From the NCBI GenBank assembly GCA_949357655.1, contig CASHTG010000008.1, forward strand, positions 434,001 through 498,000: 64,000 nt of DNA, written 5' to 3'. Shown one piece after another: positions 37,701 to 48,148 of the stretch. Position 1 is the first letter of the stretch; the number at the start of each line of letters is the position of its first letter. A model generated the notes under the pieces. The model saw only the letters and a program-made list of their open reading frames with translations. It was not told the DNA's origin and ran no database searches. The DNA comes from Parascedosporium putredinis. Lineage: Eukaryota; Ascomycota; Sordariomycetes; Microascales; Microascaceae. Both the position numbers and the translations under genes were made by a program.

Positions 37701-39370
37701 CGACCAGGTTATTAAGCTGCTTGATATGGAGGAATATGCTGATGCTGTTGTCGGTGTGCCCGGTGAAGGTCTCAACGTTGAGCAGCGCAAGCGTCTTACT
37801 ATCGGTGTCGAACTCGCTGCCAAGCCCCCTTGTTGCTCTTTGTTGATGAGCCCACCTCTGGTCTTGATTCTCAGACTTCTTGGGCTATTCTTGACCTTTT
37901 GGAGAAGCTCACCAAGAGTGGCCAGGCCGTTCTCTGCACCATCCACCAACCTTCTGCCATGCTCTTCCAGCGCTTCGACAGGCTCCTCTTCCTCCAAAAG
38001 GGTGGCAAGACGGTGTACTTTGGTGAGATCGGCGAGTATGCCAAGACCATGATTCAATACTTTGAGCGACACAGCGGTCTCAAGTGCCCCGACTCGGCCA
38101 ACCCTGCCGAGTGGATGCTCGAGGTCATCGGCGCGGCCCCGGCTCGGAGACGGATATCGACTGGTTCCAGGCCTGGCGCGAGAGCCCCGAGTACAAGGAT
38201 GTCAAGGGTGAGCTCAACAGGCTTGTCGAGGAGCGAGGACCTATCCCTACCAAGGAGGAGGATGCCGGCAGCTATCGCGAGTTTGCTGCTTCCTTCCCCA
38301 ACCAGTTCCGCGAGGTCTCTCAACGTGTCTTCCAGCAGTATTGGCGCACTCCCAGCTACATCTACTCCAAGATTTCGCTCTGCGTGCTCGTGGTATGTAT
38401 TCACCCTCCCTATCTATACCTTTATATTCTTCACCTATGGGAGGAGCGCATTTGCTAACTGAAGTCACACTTGTAGGCTCTCTTCATCGGTCTTGTCTTC
38501 CTGAACGCCCGAAACACGATCCAGGGTCTCCAAAACCAGATGTTTGCCATTTTCAATATCCTTACCGTCTTTGGTCAGCTCGTGCAGCAAACCATGCCTC
38601 ATTTCGTCATCCAGCGAGACCTCTACGAAGTGCGTGAACGTCCTTCCAAGGTGTATAGCTGGAAGGTCTTCATGTTGTCGCAAGTCCTCGTCGAACTCCC
38701 GTACTGCGTCCTTCTCGCGGCCCTCATGTTTGTCTGCTGGTACTACCCCGTTGGACTCCAGCGCAATGCCGTGCAAGCGGACCAGGTGACGGAGCGAGGT
38801 GCTCTCATGTTCCTGTATCTCTTGCTGTTCCTGCTCTTCACGTCGACGTTTACGGATTTCATCATTGCCGGATTCGAAACCGCAGAGGCGGGTGGAAACA
38901 TTGCCAACCTGCTCTTCTCTCTCTGCCTCATCTTCTGCGGTGTCCTCGCCAACCCCGATAGCATGCCTCGGTTCTGGATCTTCATGTACTACCTCTCGCC
39001 CTTCACCTACCTTGTGTCGGGCATGCTGTCGACGGCGGTCGCCAACACCGACGTTGTGTGCGCCGACAACGAGATTCTGCACTTTGCCCCCTTCAACAAC
39101 ATGTCGTGTATCGAGTATCTCGGTCCCTTCATGAAGGAAGCGGGCGGCTACCTCATTGACGAGAACAGCACGACCGAGTGCCAGTTCTGCGCCATTTCGG
39201 ACACCAACGTTTTCCTCAAGGCCACCAAGGTGGACTATGCCGACCGATGGAGGAACTTTGGCATCGTGTGGGCGTACATTATCTTCAACGTGGTGGGTGC
39301 GTTGGTCATGTACTGGCTCGTGCGTGTGCCGAAGAAGGGCGGCTTGTTCGGCAAGAAGAAGCAGGAGTAA
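34727..39370 (+). CDS. PDR-type (ABC-G) multidrug ABC transporter, full size
   Basis: A plasma-membrane efflux pump of the yeast Pdr5/CDR class, layout (NBD-TMD)x2. NBD1 has the fungal-type degenerate Walker A GPPGSGCST (about residue 189, Cys for Lys), signature VSGGERKR (about 305) and Walker B CWDNSTRGLDS. TMD1 spans roughly residues 510-790. NBD2 has a canonical Walker A GVSGAGKTT (about 885), a degenerate signature NVEQRKR (about 990) and FVDEPTSGLDS. TMD2 covers about 1176-1485, and the protein ends GGLFGKKKQE. Introns are 35453-35536 and 38393-38476. The ATG gives a Ser-rich N-terminus beginning MASVDE. Nine frame breaks, at 34743, 35156, 35291, 35775, 36104, 36680, 37038, 37825 and 38137, each fit one missing base in a homopolymer. 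Restoring them gives 1494 aa, the usual size. The substrate cannot be inferred. Typical targets of the family are azoles, plant defence compounds and other hydrophobic molecules. Confidence 0.95.
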
Positions 39371-40732
39371 TGATTTTCTTTTGGAGATGACGAGAGGGAG
39401 AAGTGTAGAGAGTGAGGAGGATGGATGCCTCTTTGTCTCTCTCTCTCTGCTCCCATTTTCTCCCTTCCGTGCTGTATATGTATATTCTCACGGTCACGAC
39501 CCTCTCCTTTCTCTCTCTTTTTCTCCTCTCCTGTCTTGCTTGGGCTTTGCATCCGCAGCCGAGATCCCCAAAAGATCTCGAGGTCACCTCACTCACGTCC
39601 ATCCCCTACTTTTATTCCCGCAGCATCTCGCTGCTTCTATTCCCCATCTTTTGACGGCCATCGCCTGTTCACTGGCAGTTTTCATTGAGTTTCTTCAAAT
39701 CCCTCGCGGGCTTCGCGCTCTCCGCCTTTCCTCTGTTTCTTTCTTTTTTTTTTATCTGTCCTCGTCTTCGAGACTACACCAAAACAACGTTTACCTTTCT
39801 TGCTGGCTATAGAGAATCCCTCGGTCGATTTCCTCTTGTTAAAACTTTTTTGTCTTTTGCTATTGGCAGAATTACCAATACGTCTTTTTTTACACGGCCG
39901 TTTATGTTGTAGAAAAAGAGGTGACTGTGTTGCGGATGAGAATGAATGGGTGTCGAGAGAGACACCCGTATGGAAGAATGGTGAGGAGCATATTCTGGGT
40001 TATACACTTTTTGTATTGGGTTGCGTGCTGCTTTTTTCTGTAAATACTGGTTTTAAAGAAGGTATAGACATCTACCATAATATGACGGTATAAAGTTCAA
40101 ATCGCTATTCCCTTGTATGAAACCGACGCGTGCGAAACTGAGGAGGCTGATGATTCCCCATGTCTTGAAGTGCTGTCGCTGGCCACAGCACGATGTCAAA
40201 TACTGCTTTTAGAGCAGGGATATAATAGTAGCTGATGAAACGAAAATCCTGGGGGTCCCGAACTGTGAAGCTCGAGCATCTACTGGCTACATCTTCCGTT
40301 TTAACATTCGCAGACCTTGCTCCTTTCTTGAGCCTACGCATGTGGTGTGGTGGTGGTAGGGAAGGTGCTTTACGGAGGTCTTCATTTTGGCCTAGCACTG
40401 AGGCGTCTACGAAGTGTTTATAGTGTTCTGCTGCGAAGTTGTGACAGAGAATGGCTGGATCATGGGTGCCTCAAAGTCTTTTCAACATACTGAAGACGGG
40501 GGAAAAGGTGTCGAAACTCGTCCATGGCGCTGTTTGTTTGAGCCCCTCGAATCCTGGCGTGGACTTCTCCAAACGCTCACCCCAGATGTCGTTGGCTTGG
40601 GCCATAACTTTCGATGCCATGAGGAATCGAAACCCGGGCCTTGGTTTACTTTTTCTCTGGTGGCCTGCGGCATCAATCCTGGTCCGACTTTGGAACATGG
40701 ATTCCTGTGACCCTTTGTCTGCAGAATTGTTC

Positions 40733-40750
40733 TTTTTTTTTTTTTTTTTT
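40733..40750. repeat. Homopolymer T18
   Basis: Eighteen consecutive T on the + strand. It shows that not every long run has been shortened in this sequence; the true length may differ. Confidence 0.85.
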
Positions 40751-41120
40751 CAATTTCGATTTCCATGTGCACCGTATATCTTTTTTTCTTTTCCCCTTGA
40801 AGCGCAAGTGTTGCCAAAGCGTTGGCGTCGTCGCACGACCCCGGATGGAATCTCACAAGATGGTCCGATGATCCCCGCCCTTCCGTTTCACAACACGGGA
40901 ACGAACCCACCACCGCAACACCTTTCTCTCCTTCCTTTCTCTCCCTTTTCCCGAGGCCCTGGAAGAAGGGTAGGGGTAAGCGAACGCAACGCAAAGCACA
41001 TTTTGTCTTATAGGGGTGGGGGAGTAGGTAAGTTGCTATGGAAGCTTGGTGGAAGAGGTTGTCGGGGAGGCGCGAAGATCATCGGCTGATTATGGTGTGA
41101 GGGATCGCGGGTCGGGGGCC

Positions 41121-41148
41121 GATCTGGGATCTGGGATCTAGGATCTTG
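41121..41148. repeat. Fourfold 7-bp tandem repeat (GATCTGG)
   Basis: Units GATCTGG, GATCTGG, GATCTAG and GATCTTG in direct succession, about 270 bp before the start of the GG-repeat protein. It could be a clustered binding site or a simple repeat. Confidence 0.6.
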
Positions 41149-41417
41149 CTCTCGAACGGGTGCATGCGTGTGCGGTTTGCGTGGATAAGGGATGTCCTGT
41201 TTCTTTTTCTTTATGCTTGTCCAGACTTATATGAACTTTAGCTAAGCCGCAAGTTGTATCTGGTCGAGTCCTCGCTTCTTTTCTTTTCCCCTTAAGTTGA
41301 ATCGACAATCAGATTTTTGTTGTAAAAGGAGACAAAGAAAGTCAAAGTTAGGAAGAAAAAAAGACCAGCTTCGACAGTAACAAAAGTCGTTGTCAAGACA
41401 AAGTATCGCCTCCCAAG

Positions 41418-42367
41418 ATGAACAACGGAGGCAACGGCAACGGCCTCCGGAGGCAAAACTCAACCAACCCTCGCCCCGGCCAACCTCCCTTCCCTCCACC
41501 CCGGAGCTCCCCCGCGCCAACGTCGGCACCAGCAGCGGCAACGCGCGTGCTGACAACACCTACGACGCCCGCGAACGGTCCCGGTCCAACGGCTCCTCCG
41601 ACTCCCGATACAGCGACGCGCCGCAGGAGCCGCAACAGCCGCGGCAGCAAGCCCGCCCCCGTGCGCAGCAGCAGCAGAGGCAACAGAGGCAAGATCCGCC
41701 CAGACAGGAGACGAGACGAGAGGAGCCTAGGCAACAGCAGCAGCAGCAGCAGGAGCGGAGGCCGCGCCAGGAGAGGACCCAGTTCGACAACACGTACAAC
41801 TACAACTACCAGGAGCGGCCGTACGCGCAGGGCGAGTACTACACGAGCCCACCTACCACGTTTACTTTTGCGAGGTCGCGCGAGTCCTTTTTCAAGCGGG
41901 ACGGGCCGGGTATCTTTGGGGAAGGGTTCTTTAGCCGCCCGACGACGGGCTTCTTCGATCGTGGTGACGCGCGGGTGGGCGGCGTTGATGTGGGCGGCAT
42001 TGGTGTCGGTGGGTTGAACGTTGGCGGACCGAGCGTGGGAGGGATTGGCCTCGGCGGGATCGGGCTTGGCGGGATCGGACTAGGTGGGATCGGGTTGGGT
42101 GGGATTGGTTTGGGAGGGCTTAATATTGGCGGCCTGGGGACCGGAGGCGTCACGGGGATGGCGACGGGCCAGGCATATGCCGCCGGCGATGACGGGATTA
42201 GAGTCGCAGGGATCTCGATCGGGGGCTTTAACCGAGGCCAACCCCAAGAGGCAAACGGGGAGCCAAATCCGCGGGGGCGGCAGAGGGAATCTGGAAGGGT
42301 CGTCGAGGAGGAAGATGACGACAATAGCGACTTCTTCGATAACTATAGAGCATCGAAGAGGCAATGA
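41418..42367 (+). CDS. Disordered Gln/Arg-rich protein with GG pentapeptide array
   Basis: Single exon. The ATG at 41418 opens MNNGGNGNGLRRQNSTNP. A C5 run at 41510-41514 breaks the frame; with one C restored the protein is 316 aa, ending at TGA 42365-42367. An upstream ATG at 41390 in the later frame is the alternative start, but its first residues look like leader sequence. After a Pro/Ser part come a Gln/Arg-rich segment (QQPRQQARPR, poly-Q of seven), an aromatic YNYNYQERPY segment, a Phe/Gly segment (FFKRDGPGIFGEGFF), about twelve [VLI]GGxx units, and an acidic tail (EEEDDDNSDFFDNY). No catalytic motif is seen. The composition is that of an intrinsically disordered or RNA-associated protein; function unknown. 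Confidence 0.72.
41975..42148 (+). repeat. 15-bp tandem repeat coding for [V/L/I]GGxx pentapeptides
   Basis: Inside the CDS at 41418, roughly twelve consecutive 15-bp units encode VGGVD, VGGIG, VGGLN, VGGPS, five LGGIG-type copies, LGGLN, IGGLG and so on. The central copies differ mainly at third codon positions, which suggests selection on the protein and not only recent slippage. Confidence 0.85.
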
Positions 42368-45320
42368 GCTCTTTGCGAGACGGGGGCCGGGACCTCTGAG
42401 AGCTGGTCTTCTCTATACGTCGTCTCTCATCCTTTTGGCGGACAACGCCTTGTATCTATTATGCCCTACGAACGAGTATCTAGCATCGGCAAGCGAGTTG
42501 GCTTTTCTTCTTTGCCCTCCCTGGCGCGTAGATCCCTATTCTGACGTATGGAAGAGACACATACCGTCGAGTTCCTTCTCACCCACCCCGAACTGGACCC
42601 GGGGTCCCGTCTATCATGTAGGTTTCGTCCAACTCGGCCAAGACTCTAGAAGTTTGCCGGCAGGGCCATAAAAACCACGCCAATAGGTTAACCGTATGTC
42701 TTAGGGTGTCCACAGTAGCGACATCATGTCCTATGAAGTTCATCCTCTTCACCTTATAAAAGAGTGTAACCACACGGACTAATGCTAAGCTCCCCTTATG
42801 CACTGCATTTCTCGGAGTGCAGAGCTGAGCGCGGAGGTTTTCCCCACGAAAAGCTAACAAGACAACGTTCACTAGACATAGAAATTAAGAGACTAAAACA
42901 ACCTAATCAACACATCCATTATAATCACGGTGTCGCGACAATCCTACACGGCGAGTCTAGCACAATATGAGAGCTTCCCAAGACTTTCAGATGCCCGCAT
43001 AACTGGGGAGTCGATACCATAATGGCCTTTGCAGACTTGAGAAATGCAAAGAGAGACAGGAAACGACCACATGGCCCGATTTGGTAGCCACCATCAGCCA
43101 CGAATGTCGGTCGTTGGAGTGGAGAGCTGTTCAATGGGGAGGCGTGCGTCTTGGCACTATTGACAGCGAAGCAGTGTCCACAGGGTTTGTGGGGACCAGA
43201 CAAGATTCTGTTACGTTGCAAATTGGGTGGACCGATGATATCGTCGTCAACCTCAGTTGTGGCTATTTTCTTGGGAGCTGGCTAGTAGCCAAGGGTCACA
43301 AGAAAAACACGGCGACGACAGGATTTCACGGGATTTCCGAGGCTGTATTCGTTTCCCGAGTGAGCTCTGATGTCTTAGATATTATGCAGTCTAGCGATGC
43401 CATGTTCACGCAACATGTCGTGATGTTACGGACCAATAGGTGGTGGGTGTTGTGGTGGTGACCAGATTTCGTTTGGCAAGGCCCGCATGTAAAAATGCCG
43501 CTCCTTTCCAACGGGCTTTGCCTTGCCCAACCAAGCCAACCTCTCTTCCCGCCACGCGCCTTCCGCTTTTTATCATTCATGGGCGTCGCTTCCGATTATA
43601 GGGTGCGCTATAGCATTTGGCGGGTCTTCATCTTGGCCCGGTGAAGAGGGGAATATCGCTGCCGCGCATGCCGCCGGTTGCCTCCTTCTTGGCATTCGTT
43701 CTTGCCGTTCACCCTGATACTGTGGCCCTTTTGGAAAGGATTCGAGTTGCACCTGCACCTCACGTATCCACCACTTCAAATAGTGTCAGGCACCACCTTG
43801 CTCAGGGAAAGGACCAGTACTTACGCAATTCTGGTGCTTCACGACTGCTATGTGATGCCATCCCCACTTCTTCATGTGGTTGATCGAGACATTGCTTTTC
43901 CACCTTGCATCATCGTGCACACAGAATCTGGCCGGTTTGATCCCAGACTTGACTTTGGTCATTGGCGTAAACCTCGCCAATGATATTGCACTGTTAGTAT
44001 CTCAATCACTTCCACTTGGATTGGCTAGCCCTCTGCTCTTGACCGTCAGTGTCTTTGCCTTCGTCGGGTCTGCTCAAGTATAATCAGGATTAAGCTCATC
44101 ATTCCTATGCCGGCTGGCATACCAGATATCTAATCTTGGGGGTCATCTGTGATTATGGCCAGCCTCGGCCTTGGCTGTAACCATAACTCGCGTCGTGAGC
44201 TGCCCCAAGTCAACTTTCTTCTGTAGGTTTCGGGCATCAGGATTCCATCTCATGGTCTCTAGCTCACACCGGACCCGTTGTCCTCGGTTCCCCATTGATG
44301 TCTTTCTGGGTATCCGGGAACCAATCTTGGGCAGGGATTGGTGCCGCCGATGGATGTGCACGAGGTAGCAGGCCTCCTTGAACCATGGGCGGTTGCAAAA
44401 TCCCGCCACACGATTTCTCACTTCCATTGCTGTCGACGCGCTTCTTCGTCTTTGAGGTGCCATCCCAATGACACAAGGCAAGGCCCGCCCCTAAGGCTAT
44501 TTTTGATGACTGGTCACATCATCTCGAATCGATTGCGTGTCCCGCATGCCAAGAGCGACTGTTTTGGCAATAAGAAATAATAGAACCATAGGTTGTGCGC
44601 AATGAAACATGAGGCACTTATACGCTTTTACCCCCTCCTTTCCCCACATGTCCTGTGGCCACCCTGCCACGGCCTTGGCCCCGCGATCCCGACTACATCA
44701 TCAATCCCAAGCCTTACTCGTCAGGCTGGCTACTGTAGGGGCGCTACGCTCGAGAATTTATAGGGTAGGGAGAACACCTCTACGGATGCGAAGCAAGGAC
44801 CCGTCTCCTACTTCTTGAGGCTCAACGCCCCGAGCCGGTTGCACAACCAATGGTATCGATGGTAATCTTTTACGCGAAGCACCTCCTTGTCCACACCTAA
44901 AAGAGATCGCCTAACGGACATCTCCCTGTGGAGCGTTGGAAAAGACATGCGTCTTATTGAGCGCATCGTGACTTGTATCTCGGGCGGGGCAGGATGTGTT
45001 ACGTCTTCGCTACCTTGCATCGTGCATACGCACGCAGCGGTTGCCCACCTCTTGGATGCTGTGGGCCGTAGACTTGAACGGATGCTTTGTAAATGCAAAC
45101 GAGTGCCAGTTCCCAGGAGGCCTCCTCGGTTCGCGTGATGTGTGACTACAAGATTCTTCTCGATGCTGGGAGCTCATGGTCCCCCGTTCATGATCTATAT
45201 AAAGACCCCGCCACCTTACCAGCGTCGAGGAAGTGAATACAAACTCGTCTTTCTAGAGCCGCTAATCTACCCCAAATATACCTCGAAGATCTTTAATCCC
45301 TTCCCTTCCACCTAGTCGCC
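42368..45320. other. Intergenic region upstream of CVNH gene
   Basis: Nearly 3 kb without a supportable gene. Open frames near 43081-43461 and 44143-44481 lack codon bias and recognisable motifs. The right end contains a TATA box and a C/A/T-rich leader for the CVNH gene. Confidence 0.45.
45196..45203 (+). promoter_or_regulatory. TATA box of CVNH gene
   Basis: TATATAAA, 118 bp upstream of the CVNH start codon, with a plausible transcription start region and an A/C-rich leader between them. A strong TATA often marks inducible fungal genes. Confidence 0.6.
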
Positions 45321-45825
45321 ATGTCTTTCCACCAGTCTGCCCAGGACGTCACGCTCGACGGCGCCATCCTTCGGGCCCGCCTTGCCAACGTTGAGGGTGA
45401 ATGGATTGACGCAGAGTTCGACCTTGACAGCATCCTTGGAAACGACAACGGTAATACCTCAGGCCTTTGGTGCCCGTCTTTCTAAGATGTAAAAACGTTG
45501 TTGCTGATACGCGGTGGATTCCATAGGCGCCTTCCAGTGGGGTGGCGGCGGTTTCTCCGGCTCCAGCGAAGACATCAGCTTCGAGCTCGAGGGCGACGAC
45601 CAGGTCCCCATTCTCCGTGCGGCTCTCTTCAACGTCGACGGCGAGGCGATTCCGGCCGATCTCAACCTCGCCGAGAGGATCCATAACAACAACGGAGAAT
45701 TCTACTTTGGTAAGGCCCAACCACTAGTTCCTATCTTATCTTTCCTTCATGAGTCTCTCCAGTTAGGATAGCCATGAGTTCTCTGTGGGGAAAAAGGATA
45801 GAGTGCTGACGGTTGAATAGAGTAA
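45321..45825 (+). CDS. Cyanovirin-N homology (CVNH) lectin-like protein
   Basis: Exons 45321-45450, 45527-45709 and 45821-45825 join to 318 nt, exactly 105 codons plus stop, with no frame error. The sequence starts MSFHQSAQDVTLDG and shows the CVNH tandem: RLANVEGEWIDAEFDLDSILGND, then WGGGGFSGSSEDISFELEGDD and the second half RAALFNVDGEAIPADLNLAERI, ending HNNNGEFYFE. CVNH domains are small carbohydrate-binding folds; fungal members are mostly single-domain cytosolic or secreted lectins of poorly known role. No signal peptide is seen. The last exon carries only AG-TAA, splitting the final Glu codon. If that intron is retained, the frame would run on to a stop at 45769-45771 with an unrelated tail. 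The family's usual ending in Phe-Glu supports splicing. Confidence 0.9.
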
Positions 45826-46263
45826 GGTGGTCATTCTCGGTCTTAGCCTGGGGTAGATTTGCCCCAAGTGGTTCTTTGAGCTTTCGTTGTTAGCGCCTGT
45901 TCTCCATGTTCTCTGTTTGATAGTAGTCTAGGAATTTGAGGCATCTATCTCTCCATGTTGGGCGTTCTCCCCGAACCCAGTTGACGTGAACTTGGAAGAG
46001 CCACAAAGAAGAGAATACCAAGAGTTAAGAGTAACCAAGTGCTTGCTGCGCATGAGTGATGGAAACGTGATTTTCTAAATTATCTGTGTGGATTTGTTTG
46101 TACATTGCATGTGGAATACCTTCTATACGCCCAAGTAAATAGTACACGGAGAGCACCATCTAGTCCATACATCCAAGACGTACACTTTCAGCATGGCCGC
46201 CCCTAACCCCTCCCGCGAGCGGGCGGCTATCCATCCCCCCTCCACCCCCAAGGAAGAGCCTCC
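45826..46263. other. Convergent intergenic spacer
   Basis: Shared 3' flank of the CVNH gene (+) and the mL50 gene (-). It contains T/A-rich stretches that may include polyadenylation signals, but no clear element or gene. Confidence 0.5.
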
Positions 46264-47643
46264 TTACGGCTTGCCCATGAGCCAAGCCCTCTCCTTGGCC
46301 TTTCCGTACTTGCCCGTCCCCGTGATGGGGAGATCCCTCTTGCGAAGCTCCGCCTCGATGACCTTCCATCGGCCGACCCAGACCTCCTTGTCGATGGGCG
46401 TCACGCGCCGGCTGTACACCTTGACGTTGGGGAGGTTGAGCAGGTCGTTGCCCGCCTTGGAGGCATCGGCCTGGGCGCGCTGGTGCTGCTGCTGGATGAC
46501 GTCGATGAGCTTGCGGGCCTTGGGGGCTGCGCGACGAGCGAGAGAATGTGCTGGGCCGTGCGGGCGGGACCGAGCTTGGCGTCGGGGATGTACTGGCCCG
46601 AGAGCTGATAGAGACGTTTGTGAACCTGGAGATGCGGTATGATTAGCGAGCTGCTTCGTCGATTTGGCATGGTCGGGACTGGCAGGTAGCTAAATCATGG
46701 GAATAATGGAAAAGAGACAAAACTTACGGCGAACTTGAGGGCAGGGTTGGCAAGCGCGATCTGCTGCCAAGAACGGTCCCACGACTTGGTAAGTTCGCGG
46801 GCCTCTTCGGCCGTCAAGACCTCATCCGGGATGGCCTCTCCGACCTCCTGCTCACCCTCGGCAGCGGCCTCGGCAGACGCCTCCTCCGCGGCAGCCGCTT
46901 CAACCTCCTGGACGGGGGTCTCCAGCCCAGCGAGAACGGCGCCGAGGTCACCCGTCAACGTGATGTCGCCGCCCTCGGAGACTTGAAGCTCCACGGCCGC
47001 CGCGTTGAGCGTGCTCTGCTTCTCCAAGCCCGCCCACCGGCCCATGAGCATCTCCTCGCCCTTTTACCCTGCACGACGAGAGCCTCGACGACGGCCTGCC
47101 GCAGGAGCACCTCGAGAACGCTAGGGTCCGTGACCTTGGCGCCCGCATCGTTCCTCGGCGCCGAGAAGAGCCTGAGTCCGTCCACGGCGCCCCAGTGGCC
47201 GTCCTGCTCCCACCAGTTCTCGAGGCCGCCGACCTCTTCGAGGTCCTCGGCCGTCGTGGAGGGGACGTAGAGATCCGCCTGCTTCGGGCTCGGCGCGTAG
47301 GAAAAGTCGGGGGCACCGCGATACGGGCGGCGGCGGCGAGGGCTCCGTCGGCGTCGAGGTCGGCGTGATGGTGGCCTGCCGCGGACGAGGAAGAGGAGGA
47401 CGAGGCTCCCTCGTATTGGGATTGCAGCTCGAGGGCGGCCTGGCGGTCGCGCTCGAGGGCTTCGAGCATCTCCTGTCGCTTCTTCTCATCGGCTGCCGAG
47501 TCGAGGCATCGTCGCGCCGAGGTGAAGCGCGCGGGTCGGGTTGTGGAGAGGGACCGGCGGAAGGGAGAGGAGCGCGCGGGTGTGGTTGGAGAGGCGGTGA
47601 TGGTGGGACAGCGGAGATGCTGTATTCTCGGTAGGCGACGCAT
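46264..47643 (-). CDS. Probable mitochondrial large-subunit ribosomal protein mL50
   Basis: The start at 47643 gives an Arg/Ser/Thr-rich, acid-free N-terminus (MRRLPRIQHLRCPTITASPT), typical of a mitochondrial presequence. Next come a coiled-coil-like DEKKRQEMLEALERDRQAAL and the core ADLYVPSTTAEDLEEVGG, WWEQDGHW, KVTDPSVLEVLLRQAVVEAL. I associate this core with the fungal mL50 (Pfam Ribosomal_L50) family. The intron is 46626-46727. After it come HKRLYQLSGQYIPDAK and a basic C-terminal part ending KAKERAWLMGKP; the stop is TAA at 46266-46264. Three frame breaks, at 46522, 47062 and 47309, are mononucleotide runs lacking one base; restored length 426 aa. It is transcribed away from the membrane protein at 48149. 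Family assignment is from memory of the motif, so another mitoribosomal protein remains possible. Confidence 0.68.
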
Positions 47644-48148
47644 CTTTGCTGCTTTTGTGGCTTTTGGTGGTAGAATAGGGGAGGGAGGAAGAGAGGCGTA
47701 TATGCGTTTGTTTGTGCGTGTGTATACGTCGAGCCGGGTCTACGGCAATGGTATATTTCCAATGCGAGGAACGAAAAAAACGTCTGGGAAAATCAAAAGG
47801 GAGTGGATGCGGCCTCTCACACGCTGGCAATAATCGGATGCTCGACCTCGTCTCGAGCTTTTGGGGAAATGGTAATCGAACTTTTTTCCCTTTGAGGTGC
47901 GTTTCGCGTGAGCCAATCAATCGTGGGGAATTCAACGTGGCTCGTGAGCGCCACATCTGTGGCTTGCTTCGTTATGACCGCATATCCATCCTTGTCAATT
48001 AAGCCAGCTACATTTACGGGACTCCGACCACCCTCGACTGCGATCAAGGCGCTTCGAAGGCAACCATCTCAACAACCCGGCCGACGATTTGGATTTTTCC
48101 CTCCTCTGCTCATCCGCCCGCGCCAGAGCACTTCCTCGAACCACCACG
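47644..48148. promoter_or_regulatory. Divergent promoter region with CCAAT box
   Basis: 505 bp between the start codons of the mL50 gene (-) and the Cys-rich membrane protein gene (+). The single clear element is CCAAT in AGCCAATCAATC near the middle. Both genes are probably driven from this region. Confidence 0.5.
47913..47917 (+). promoter_or_regulatory. CCAAT box in divergent promoter
   Basis: CCAAT in context AGCCAATCAATC, 232 bp before the membrane protein start and about 270 bp before the mL50 start. CCAAT is the target of the fungal HAP/CBC complex, which often controls mitochondrial genes; binding here is inferred. Confidence 0.4.

Larger units (their letters stand above)
39371..41417. 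other. Intergenic region between ABC transporter and GG-repeat protein
   Basis: The 3' flank of the ABC gene is T/C-rich. Further right there is an 18-base T run and a fourfold 7-bp repeat in what should be the promoter of the next gene. The last 150 bases before 41418 are purine-rich (GAAAGTCAAAGTTAGGAAG...). No gene seen. Confidence 0.45.

Noticed and set aside
35156..38140. Programmed ribosomal frameshifting as the reason for the frame changes
   Set aside because: The same change occurs in unrelated genes at many plain C/G runs without slippery heptamers, and always in the direction of a missing base.
34727..39370. ABC transporter as a pseudogene or as several separate small genes
   Set aside because: All nine breaks are one-base losses in runs, with full motifs and normal total length after repair; decay would also leave stops, indels outside runs and substitutions in motifs.
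41839..42324. Minus-strand Pro-rich open frame (PPxPIPPSP repeats)
   Set aside because: Mirror image of the GG pentapeptide array; GGN codons read as proline on the other strand.
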